A stretch of 64,000 nucleotides of DNA. It comes from Flavobacterium sp. GTDB taxonomy: Bacteria > Bacteroidota > Bacteroidia > Flavobacteriales > Flavobacteriaceae. The first letter of the stretch is position 1. Each line of letters starts with the position of its first letter. The stretch lies in NCBI RefSeq assembly GCF_027484205.1, contig NZ_JAIXUB010000026.1:124001-188000 (forward strand). Direction: 5' to 3'. The position numbers and the translations under genes were made by a program. The notes under the pieces were generated by a model that made no database searches, had not been told where the DNA came from, and worked only from the letters and a program-made list of their open reading frames with translations. Shown piece after piece: positions 57,646 to 64,000 of this stretch.

Positions 57646-58470
57646 TTAAAATTGTAATTTATTATGTAATTTAATACATTCAGTTGCTTCTTTAACATCG
57701 TGAACTCTTAAAATTTTAGCTCCTTTTTGTAAAGCAATAGCATTCAGGAAAGTAGTTCCGTTTAAACTATGATCTGTAGTTGTTTCTAACGTTTTGTATA
57801 TCATTGATTTTCGAGAAATTCCAATTAACATAGGTAAATCTAACATTTGAAATAAATCTAATTTTTGCATTACCTCAAAGTTTTGTTCCAATGTTTTTGC
57901 AAAACCAAAACCTGGATCAATAATCAAATCATTTATACCAAAACTTCTAGCTTGATTTACTTTTTCTGAAAAATAGAAGATCATTTCTTTTACAATGTTT
58001 TCGTATTGTGTTAACGATTGCATGGTTTGAGGCGTTCCTTTCATGTGCATCATAATGTATGGAACTTGAAGTTTTGCAACGACAGACATCATTTGGGAAT
58101 CTAAATTTCCTGCCGAAATATCATTAATCAAAGCTGCACCATTTTCAATTGATTTACGAGCAATTTCACTTCTAAAAGTATCAACAGAAATAATCGTTTG
58201 AGGAAAATTTTTCAAAACCAAATCAATAATAGGCAACAAACGATTTGCTTCTTCTTTTTCAGATACAAAAGCAGCATTTGGTTTGCTAGAATAAGCGCCA
58301 ATATCAATAAATGTTGCTCCTTCATCAAGTATTTTTTCAACTTGATTTAAAATATCTTTTTCAGATTTATATTTTCCTCCATCAAAAAAAGAATCGGGAG
58401 TACAATTTAAAATTCCCATGACTTTGGGAGAAGATAAATCAATAAGTTGTCCTTTGCAATTAATTGTCAT
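57646..58470 (-). CDS. folP: Dihydropteroate synthase
   Basis: 274 residues, a TIM-barrel enzyme joining p-aminobenzoate to the pterin pyrophosphate in folate synthesis. VMGILNCTPDSFFDGGKY, FIDIGAYSSKPNA (pyrophosphate/pABA loops), ALINDISAGN, MHMKGTPQTMQ, DPGFGFAKTLEQNFEVM and LIGISRKSMI are all in place. Sulfonamide-contact loops look wild-type by eye. It is divergent from the DUF1599 gene across a (ATTTCAG)4 repeat. Confidence 0.94.
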   Translation of the reverse strand: MTINCKGQLIDLSSPKVMGILNCTPDSFFDGGKYKSEKDILNQVEKILDEGATFIDIGAYSSKPNAAFVSEKEEANRLLPIIDLVLKNFPQTIISVDTFRSEIARKSIENGAALINDISAGNLDSQMMSVVAKLQVPYIMMHMKGTPQTMQSLTQYENIVKEMIFYFSEKVNQARSFGINDLIIDPGFGFAKTLEQNFEVMQKLDLFQMLDLPMLIGISRKSMIYKTLETTTDHSLNGTTFLNAIALQKGAKILRVHDVKEATECIKLHNKLQF

Positions 58471-58473
58471 TCG

Positions 58474-58501
58474 ATTTCAGATTTCAGATTTCAGATTTCA
58501 G
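58474..58501. repeat. Heptamer tandem repeat (ATTTCAG)4
   Basis: Four perfect units in the folP/DUF1599 divergent gap, 4 bp after the folP start codon. A fresh member of the 7-bp repeat family with a different unit. Confidence 0.9.
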
Positions 58502-58513
58502 AAAAAAAATCTG

Positions 58514-58521
58514 TACTTTTG
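58514..58521 (+). promoter_or_regulatory. -7 promoter element
   Basis: TACTTTTG fits TAnnTTTG, 26 bp before the DUF1599 start. The ATTTCAG repeat occupies the spot where the -33 box should be. Confidence 0.5.
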
Positions 58522-58547
58522 AAAAATATAATACAAAGATACATTTA

Positions 58548-59090
58548 ATGAAGAATACTTCACAAGAATACGATAAAGTTATTGGCATTTGCCGCGATTT
58601 ATTTATCAAAAAAATGAGCGATTATGGTAGTGCTTGGCGCATTTTACGTTTACCTTCACTAACCGACCAAATTTTCATCAAAGCACAAAGAATAAGAAGT
58701 CTTCAAGAAAATGATGTTAGAAAAGTAGATGAAGACGAAACTGGCGAATTCATTGGAATCATTAATTATTGTATTATGGCATTGATACAATTGGATTTAG
58801 GTGTAGTTGAGCAACCTGATTTAGGTGTTGAAAAAGCAACACAACTTTATGATGAAAAAGTTGCCTTAACCAAATCATTGATGGAAGCTAAAAATCATGA
58901 TTATGGTGAAGCATGGCGCGAAATGAGAGTTAGTTCGCTAACCGATTTAATTCTGCAAAAGCTACTTCGTGTGAAACAAATTGAAGACAATAAAGGAAAA
59001 ACATTAGTTTCTGAAGGAATTGATGCAAATTATCAAGACATGATTAACTATTCAATATTTGCATTGATATTGATGGAATTTGGTCAATAA
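58548..59090 (+). CDS. DUF1599 (nucleotide modification-associated domain 1) protein
   Basis: 180 residues from the ATG at 58548 (MKNTSQEYDKVIGICRDLF). Two homologous halves each contain KKMSDYGSAWRILRLPSLTDQI / KNHDYGEAWREMRVSSLTDLI and an EFIGIINYCIMALI / YQDMINYSIFALI helix, so the protein is an internal duplication. The Y-G-x-A-W-R motif is the family mark. The domain is found near phage and modified-base genes, but this stand-alone bacterial form has no known role. The frame extending to 58464 covers the repeat and is not used. Confidence 0.85.
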   Translation: MKNTSQEYDKVIGICRDLFIKKMSDYGSAWRILRLPSLTDQIFIKAQRIRSLQENDVRKVDEDETGEFIGIINYCIMALIQLDLGVVEQPDLGVEKATQLYDEKVALTKSLMEAKNHDYGEAWREMRVSSLTDLILQKLLRVKQIEDNKGKTLVSEGIDANYQDMINYSIFALILMEFGQ

Positions 59091-59124
59091 CAATTCATTA
59101 ACAACAGTATTAAAATATCTGTTT

Positions 59125-59132
59125 TAACTTTG
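59125..59132 (+). promoter_or_regulatory. -7 promoter element
   Basis: TAACTTTG, 15 bp before the BT_3928-type gene start. Confidence 0.5.
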
Positions 59133-59147
59133 TATAAAAATTAAAAA

Positions 59148-60248
59148 ATGAGAAACATAATTACACAATTTTCAAGAATTTTCGTCGGAATATTATTCAT
59201 TATTTCGGGGTTAATTAAACTAAATGATCCTGTTGGATTTTCGTATAAATTAGCAGAATACTTTAGTGAACCAGTATTTAACATGCCTTTTCTTGTGCCA
59301 TATACATTGGCTTTAGCTCTATTTTTAGTGATTTTAGAAGTAGTTTTAGGAGTAATGTTATTAATTGGTTACAAAACAAAATTCACCATTTGGAGTTTAC
59401 TTTTACTAATTGTTTTCTTCACGTTCCTTACCTTCTACTCTGCTTATTTTAATGTAGTTAAAGATTGTGGATGTTTTGGTGATGCATTAAAATTAACTCC
59501 TTGGGAATCATTTACAAAAGATGTTGTATTGTTGTTTTTCATATTGATTTTATTCTTCAATATGAAATTGGTAAAACCATTGTTTGGAGGAAAAGTTCAA
59601 AATATTTTAGCTTATTTAAGTGTTGCACTTTGTGCATTTATGGGATATTGGGTTTTAAATCATCTTCCGTTAAAAGATTTTCGTCCTTATAAAGTTGGAA
59701 ATAATATCCAAAAAGGAATGGAAATTCCAGCCAATGCAGAAAAAAGCGTCATTGAAATGATTTTTATCTATAAAGTAAATGGCGTTGAAAAAGAATTTAC
59801 TGAAAAAGATTTAATGAATTTACCTGAAGGTGCTGAATTTGTGGACAGAAAAGACAAAGTTATTAAAGAAGGATATGTTCCACCAATTCACGATTTTACA
59901 CTAGAACTTGATGGTTCTGATTATAAAGACGAGTTATTACAAGAACCTAAATTACTTATTTTCACTACTTACGATTTAGAAAAATCGGATATTGAAGGTT
60001 TGAAAAAACTTGAAAAAATCAATCAAAATGCTAAAGCTAAAGGATATAAGGTTATTGGTTTAACGGCATCTGCTAAAGAACTTTCTGATTCGGTAAAGAA
60101 AAAATATGGTCAAACTTTTGATTATTATTTCTGCGATGCTATTGCAATTAAAACAATTGAAAGAGCTAATCCAAGTATCATTGTTTTAGAAAAAGGAACA
60201 ATAAAACAAAAATTACATCATAATGATAGTGATGATTTAAAATTGTAA
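59148..60248 (+). CDS. BT_3928-type DoxX/MauE-like membrane protein with thioredoxin-like tail
   Basis: 366 residues. The N-terminal DoxX/MauE-type four-helix membrane domain (SRIFVGILFIISGLIKLNDPVGF; LEVVLGVMLLIGY) contains KDCGCFGDALKLTPW, whose CxCFG pair may be redox-active. A further membrane segment follows, then a periplasmic part of about 180 residues with a thioredoxin-like reading (PKLLIFTTYDLEKSDIEGLKKLEKI). It probably shuttles electrons or assists oxidative folding. It is followed by a TlpA-like gene and tpiA in one operon. Confidence 0.8.
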   Translation: MRNIITQFSRIFVGILFIISGLIKLNDPVGFSYKLAEYFSEPVFNMPFLVPYTLALALFLVILEVVLGVMLLIGYKTKFTIWSLLLLIVFFTFLTFYSAYFNVVKDCGCFGDALKLTPWESFTKDVVLLFFILILFFNMKLVKPLFGGKVQNILAYLSVALCAFMGYWVLNHLPLKDFRPYKVGNNIQKGMEIPANAEKSVIEMIFIYKVNGVEKEFTEKDLMNLPEGAEFVDRKDKVIKEGYVPPIHDFTLELDGSDYKDELLQEPKLLIFTTYDLEKSDIEGLKKLEKINQNAKAKGYKVIGLTASAKELSDSVKKKYGQTFDYYFCDAIAIKTIERANPSIIVLEKGTIKQKLHHNDSDDLKL

Positions 60249-60265
60249 TTAAAAAAAAATTAGCT

Positions 60266-60760
60266 ATGAAAAAAATACTCTTAATTTTAAGTATCGTAAT
60301 GACAACAATTTCTTGCAGCAATGCACAACAAAAACAATTTTCTGAACAAGCATTAAATGGAACTTTAACAACAAGTGAAGGAAAAGAAATTTCATTTAAA
60401 GAAGTTCTTGAAAAGCATAAAGGAAAAACCGTTTTAATAGAAGTTTGGGCTTCTTGGTGTAGTGATTGTGTAAAAGCAATGCCTAAATTAAAGGAAATTC
60501 AGAAAGAAAACTCAGATGTAGTTTACATCTTTATATCCATGGATAAAACTATGGATAAGTGGAAAGATGGTATCAAAAAACACGAAATTGTAGGAGAGCA
60601 CTATTGGGTAAACGATGAAAAAGGAATGAAAGGTGAATTTGGACAATCGATTGATTTAGATTGGATTCCAAGATATATTATTGTTCGTGGCGACATGGAA
60701 GTTTCCCTTTACAGAGCAATTGAAAAAGACTTTGACAAAATCAATAAAGAACTAAAATAA
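60266..60760 (+). CDS. TlpA-like thioredoxin-family lipoprotein
   Basis: 164 residues with a signal ending in IVMTTISCSNAQ, readable as lipobox (TISC) or as Sec peptide. Thioredoxin fold with active site WASWCSDCVKAMPKL (Cys-Ser-Asp-Cys instead of CGPC) and the cis-Pro loop DWIPRYIIV. An extracytoplasmic thiol-disulfide protein, likely a reductase fed by the preceding DoxX/MauE-type membrane protein. 17 bp behind that gene, 5 bp before tpiA. Confidence 0.85.
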   Translation: MKKILLILSIVMTTISCSNAQQKQFSEQALNGTLTTSEGKEISFKEVLEKHKGKTVLIEVWASWCSDCVKAMPKLKEIQKENSDVVYIFISMDKTMDKWKDGIKKHEIVGEHYWVNDEKGMKGEFGQSIDLDWIPRYIIVRGDMEVSLYRAIEKDFDKINKELK

Positions 60761-60765
60761 TAAAA

Positions 60766-61518
60766 ATGAGAACGAAAATTGTTGCCGGAAATTGGAAAAT
60801 GAATAAAAACAGTGAAGAAACTGAAGATTTATTAAATGAATTAATCGACAAACTTCCTGATGATAAAGAAGTACAAATTATTGTAGCTCCAACCTTTGTA
60901 AATTTGGCTTCGGCTGTTGACCATTTAGAATTTACAAATATTACTGTTGCTGCACAAAACATGCATCAAAGTGAAAATGGAGCTTACACTGGCGAAATTT
61001 CAGCAGATATGTTAAAAAGTATTGGTGTAAACACCGTAATTTTAGGGCATTCTGAAAGACGTTCTATTTTTAACGAAACAGATTCCATTATTGCTTACAA
61101 AGTTGATACTGCTTTAAAACATGATATGACTGTCATTTTTTGCTTTGGCGAAGAATTGAAAGACAGACAAGACAAACAACATTTTAATGTAGTTGAAAAT
61201 CAATTACGTGATGGTTTATTTCACTTAGAAAATGATGCTTGGGAAGATATTATTTTAGCTTACGAACCAGTATGGGCAATTGGAACTGGAGAAACTGCTT
61301 CGCCTGAGCAAGCGCAAGAAATGCATGCTTTTATTAGAGAAACTATTCTTTCACGTTATGGAAATGATGTTGCTGAAAATGTTTCCATCCTTTATGGTGG
61401 AAGCGTTAAACCAGATAACGCTCAAGAAATCTTCAGTAAACCTGATGTTGATGGTGGATTAATTGGTGGAGCTGCTTTAAAATCAGATGATTTTGTTGCC
61501 ATCGTAAATGCGATATAA
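60766..61518 (+). CDS. tpiA: Triosephosphate isomerase
   Basis: 250 residues, a glycolytic TIM barrel. The catalytic residues are in GNWKMN (Lys), ILGHSERR (His) and AYEPVWAIGTGETAS (Glu with loop 6). YGGSVKPDNA and GGLIGGAAL form the phosphate site. Full length. Cotranscription with redox genes upstream is shared with many Bacteroidota. Confidence 0.97.
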   Translation: MRTKIVAGNWKMNKNSEETEDLLNELIDKLPDDKEVQIIVAPTFVNLASAVDHLEFTNITVAAQNMHQSENGAYTGEISADMLKSIGVNTVILGHSERRSIFNETDSIIAYKVDTALKHDMTVIFCFGEELKDRQDKQHFNVVENQLRDGLFHLENDAWEDIILAYEPVWAIGTGETASPEQAQEMHAFIRETILSRYGNDVAENVSILYGGSVKPDNAQEIFSKPDVDGGLIGGAALKSDDFVAIVNAI

Positions 61519-61538
61519 GTAATAACTGTAAATATTAT

Positions 61539-61575
61539 AATCCTCAATTGTGAAAGCAGTTGAGGATTATTTTTT
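61539..61575 (+). terminator. Terminator after tpiA
   Basis: AATCCTCAA / TTGAGGATT stem with internal extension, followed by a T run. Confidence 0.85.
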
Positions 61576-61619
61576 ATATCTAAATCTAATTATTCTATAT
61601 TTGTTAATCAATTAAAACT

Positions 61620-62567
61620 ATGACTCTTACACTACTTTCGTCACCATTACAAGGTTTTACCGATTTTAGATTTCGAAATGCTTTTCAAAAATATTTTGGT
61701 GGAATCGATACTTTTTATTCGCCATATATTCGTTTAGATGGGAAACTGATTATCAAAAATTCCTATCAACGTGACATTCAATTAGAAAACAATACTACCA
61801 TAGAAGTCATACCTCAAATAATGACTAATGATGCTGATGAGTTTTTATTTGTTGTAAAATATATTCAAGAATTAGGATATAAAGAGCTGAATTGGAATTT
61901 AGGTTGCCCTTATCCAATGGTGATTAACAAAGGTTTAGGTTCTGGATTAATTTGTCAGCCATCAAAAATAGATCATATTTTAAATCGGGTTCACAATGAA
62001 ACGGATGTTGTTGTTTCGATGAAAATGCGAATGGGTTATGAAAATCCGGAAGAAATTTTAGACGTCTTCCCTATTTTAGACAAATATCCTTTAAAAAATA
62101 TTGCTATTCATGCCCGAATTGGGAAACAATTGTACAAAGGTGGTGTAAATTTAGATGCCTTTCAGCGATGCACTGAAAACACAAAACATAAATTGTATTA
62201 TAATGGAGATATCACATCTGTTGAAAAATTTAAAGAACTTCAAGAACGTTTTCCAAGTATTGATCATTTCATGATTGGACGAGGATTAATTGCTGATCCT
62301 TTTTTGCCAAGTATGATTAAAAATAATTCAACTGATTATCCAAAAAATAGATGGCAAATTTTCAATGAATTTCATGACGCTATTTTTCATGAATATGATG
62401 CAGCACTTTCTGGGCCAACACCAATAAAAATGAAAATGCTTGGTTTTTGGGAATACTTTTCAACGTCATTTAGCAATCCACAAAAAACTTTTAAGAAGAT
62501 TAAAAAAGCAACAAATCCAAGAAGTTATCAAGAAGCTGTAAAAGAAATTTTTAGTAATGAAAAATAA
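61620..62567 (+). CDS. tRNA-dihydrouridine synthase
   Basis: 315-residue FMN enzyme. [23 protein letters not shown] is the N-terminal FMN site and [18 protein letters not shown] carries the catalytic Cys. [29 protein letters not shown] (instead of the usual HxRTxxQ-Y-x-G) and [14 protein letters not shown] follow. It reduces U to D in tRNA D loops. The subtype (DusA/B/C) cannot be fixed. DUF2200 gene follows after 5 bp. Confidence 0.87.
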   Translation: MTLTLLSSPLQGFTDFRFRNAFQKYFGGIDTFYSPYIRLDGKLIIKNSYQRDIQLENNTTIEVIPQIMTNDADEFLFVVKYIQELGYKELNWNLGCPYPMVINKGLGSGLICQPSKIDHILNRVHNETDVVVSMKMRMGYENPEEILDVFPILDKYPLKNIAIHARIGKQLYKGGVNLDAFQRCTENTKHKLYYNGDITSVEKFKELQERFPSIDHFMIGRGLIADPFLPSMIKNNSTDYPKNRWQIFNEFHDAIFHEYDAALSGPTPIKMKMLGFWEYFSTSFSNPQKTFKKIKKATNPRSYQEAVKEIFSNEK

Positions 62568-62572
62568 CAACC

Positions 62573-62923
62573 ATGGAAAATCACAAAGTATTTAAAATGT
62601 CTTTTGCTAGCGTTTACCCACATTATGTGACTAAAGTTGAGAAAAAAGGAAAAACAAAAGAAGAACTTCACACCATTATTTTTTGGCTTACTGGATATAA
62701 CGAACAGCAATTACAAAATTTAATTGAAGATAAAACAAATTTTGAAGATTTCTTTAAAAATGCTCCTCAACTTAATCCAAATGTTACAAAAATTACTGGT
62801 GTCATTTGTGGCTATCGTGTGGAAGAAATTGAGGATAAACTCATGCAAAAAATTCGTTATTTAGACAAACTTGTTGACGAATTAGCAAAAGGAAAAGCTA
62901 TGGAGAAAATTTTAAGAAGTTGA
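62573..62923 (+). CDS. DUF2200 family protein
   Basis: 116 residues. It matches DUF2200 by [45 protein letters not shown] and [51 protein letters not shown]. Small and cytoplasmic; the function of the family is unknown. Probably cotranscribed with the dus gene. Confidence 0.88.
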   Translation: MENHKVFKMSFASVYPHYVTKVEKKGKTKEELHTIIFWLTGYNEQQLQNLIEDKTNFEDFFKNAPQLNPNVTKITGVICGYRVEEIEDKLMQKIRYLDKLVDELAKGKAMEKILRS

Positions 62924-62939
62924 TAGTTATATAGCTTTT

Positions 62940-63200
62940 TTGTTTCCGTAGATTACAGTTTAGTTTCCGTAGGTTACTTAAGAGTTTCGAAATTTTCTTT
63001 GAAGCTTCCGTAAGCTACTATTTAATTTCCGTAAGTTGTTATAGAGTTTCCAAATTTTCTTTGAAGCTTCCGTAAGCTACTATTTAATTTCCGTAGGTTA
63101 CTTTAAAGTTTCCGAATTTTCTTTGAAGTTTCCGTAAGCTACTATTTAATTTCCGTAGGTTACTTTAGAGTTTCCGTAGATTCGTATTTTGTTTCGGCTT
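62940..63200. repeat. Phased tandem repeat field, 20-22 bp subunits in 62-bp units
   Basis: About 13 subunits of the type GTTTCCGTAGGTTACTTTA, 20-22 bp long. At the higher order three 62-bp units, marked by TTTTCTTTGAAG at 62993, 63055 and 63117. Inside the 670-bp gene-free stretch 62924-63596; the rest (63201-63588) is very AT-rich and shows no ORF or hairpin I can support. Confidence 0.9.
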
Positions 63201-63588
63201 ATTACTTTTTTTCTTCCTTATGAGTTTTGTCAAAGATTATCACAGATTAATTTATAAATTCTTCAGTTTTATCATTTTGATTGTATTTATTAAAACAAAT
63301 AAAAAATGTATTACATTGGTTTATTAATAATTAAGATGAATTTTGACATAAAATTTTAAAATAATAAAACAAATAATAAGCTTGATAGATTGTTACAATT
63401 TTATTACCAATAAACATAAAAAAATAAATTTTCCATATTTACTGTAAATTTTTAAATACAGCTTGTCAGAAATTAAATACATTTTTGCCTCAAATTAAAA
63501 CATCAATACATTTATTTTTTGGATAGTGTACATAGTCCTTTAATTAATTATGCTGTTTTTATTAAAAAAAATTATTAATATTAAAAAA

Positions 63589-63600
63589 ATGAAAAAATGA
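63589..63600 (+). CDS. Mini-ORF MKK overlapping the RiPP start
   Basis: ATG AAA AAA TGA; its stop overlaps the ATG at 63597 (ATGA). It could be a translational-coupling minicistron, or chance in A-rich DNA. Confidence 0.25.
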   Translation: MKK

Positions 63601-63842
63601 AAAATTTCAAAAAACTTTCGAGAGAAGAAATGAGAAAAATTTCGGGTGCTTTAATAGCCGCTCCAAATTGTAAATCAGGAACAAAATGCTCTGTGAGATC
63701 ATTAAATAGTTTTAACGAATTAGTTAGTGTTGAAACAGGATTTTGTAAGATGTCACAGTCTGGCTCATCTGTAACATGTTACTGTGATGCAGGAGGAACA
63801 ACAAATATCAATGCGGGTGGTTTAAGCCATTGTTGGGCATAA
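63597..63842 (+). CDS. Cysteine-rich RiPP/bacteriocin-like precursor peptide
   Basis: 81 residues. The leader MKNFKKLSREEMRKISGA resembles the double-glycine-type leaders of flavobacterial bacteriocin-like precursors (LSREEMKxISGG), here with GA in place of GG. The 63-residue core holds six Cys (25, 31, 50, 61, 63, 79), many Ser, Gly and Thr, and ends SHCWA; three disulfides or thioether cross-links are possible. No modification enzyme or peptidase-ABC exporter is in view, but the window ends 160 bp later. Product may be an antimicrobial or signalling peptide. Confidence 0.7.
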   Translation: MKNFKKLSREEMRKISGALIAAPNCKSGTKCSVRSLNSFNELVSVETGFCKMSQSGSSVTCYCDAGGTTNINAGGLSHCWA

Positions 63843-63855
63843 TAGTCTTTAATTT

Positions 63856-63884
63856 TTCGAGGTAATATTTACTATTACCTCGAA
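63856..63884 (+). terminator. Hairpin behind the RiPP-like gene
   Basis: 12-bp perfect stem TTCGAGGTAATA / TATTACCTCGAA, loop TTTAC, without a strong T run. It may be a terminator, attenuator or processing site before the lipoprotein gene. Confidence 0.7.
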
Positions 63885-63898
63885 TAAAATATTAAAAT

Positions 63899-64000
63899 AT
63901 GAGTTTTTTAAAAAAAATCATTTACTTATATTTTTTTACTGGAATTTTGGTTTCATGTAAAAAAGAAAAAAACAATGAAGGTATAATTAACGGGGATTTA
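63899..64000 (+). CDS. Lipoprotein, 3'-truncated by the window edge
   Basis: 34 codons visible from the ATG at 63899 (MSFLKKIIYLYFFTGILVSC, then KKEKNNEGIINGDL). A clear lipobox (ILVSC) gives an envelope lipoprotein. The start of the mature part (INGDL) is reminiscent of DUF4369/TlpA-type lipoproteins often found behind such precursor peptides, but too little is visible for an assignment. Confidence 0.5.
   Translation, partial: MSFLKKIIYLYFFTGILVSCKKEKNNEGIINGDL

Noticed and set aside
62940-63200. Possible CRISPR array
   Set aside because: The repeats are imperfect and adjoin each other; there are no unique spacers of constant length, and no cas genes are in view.

Overview
The window is a chromosomal stretch of a member of the Bacteroidota, most likely a Flavobacterium-type flavobacterium. 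The evidence is very AT-rich DNA, many TAnnTTTG promoter elements, a secreted nuclease with a type IX secretion (Por) sorting domain, a tmRNA whose tag reads GENNYALAA, and many lipoproteins of the MKKxxxxLLxxxSC type. No prophage, plasmid, rRNA or tRNA gene is visible. The only structural RNA I can support is tmRNA (ssrA, 51209-51604).

Layout. 1-4.3 kb: the 3' part of a HisC-like aminotransferase, a HEPN-like unknown, a YdeI-type protein, a LETM1-related protein and a LysR regulator. 4.3-10.4 kb: a putative inorganic-carbon locus (CbbR/CmpR-like LysR, two small proteins, DUF6671, Sua5, SbtA-type bicarbonate permease, beta-carbonic anhydrase, SulP transporter). 10.4-12 kb: divergent dps/oxyR. 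12-20.4 kb: mnmD with a cytochrome c'-like lipoprotein and a DUF4920 protein, ilvE, a MazG-like pyrophosphohydrolase, an ECF sigma operon and a BNR-repeat lipoprotein. 20.6-35.5 kb: a repeat-rich secreted protein, kup, an rRNA methyltransferase, endonuclease I, birA, then the operon rsfS-ftsH-LUD-cdsA-psd-ACBP-sod, rluD-PASTA and ddl. 35.6-43.3 kb is accessory: paralogous small membrane proteins (one split at an A7 tract), coaD, lipoproteins, a propeller protein, and two units that look like integron-type gene cassettes (DGQHR-domain pair; small membrane protein) bounded by attC-like sites. 43.3-51 kb: two DEFD-box RNA helicases, an M14 peptidase, a GNAT/NUDIX region rearranged by a duplicated 124-bp inverted-repeat element, and pyrE. 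51-64 kb: tmRNA, rhodanese, MarR with its operators, nitroreductase, YceI, trpG/pabA, yaaA, rlmH, folP, DoxX/TlpA/tpiA, dus, a DUF2200 protein, a 21/62-bp tandem repeat field, and a cysteine-rich RiPP-like peptide with a truncated lipoprotein gene.

The least explained signals are: (i) the two cassette-like units at 40469-43310, whose ends are complementary in exactly the way integron cassette ends are, with no integrase in view; (ii) a family of 7-bp-periodic intergenic tandem repeats at seven or more places, including directly upstream of tmRNA and as a duplicated block behind ilvE and the ECF operon; (iii) a zinc-ribbon membrane protein that needs a -1 frameshift at A AAA AAG; and (iv) the phased repeat field in front of the RiPP-like peptide. 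All function calls are by reading the translated sequences; no search was run.
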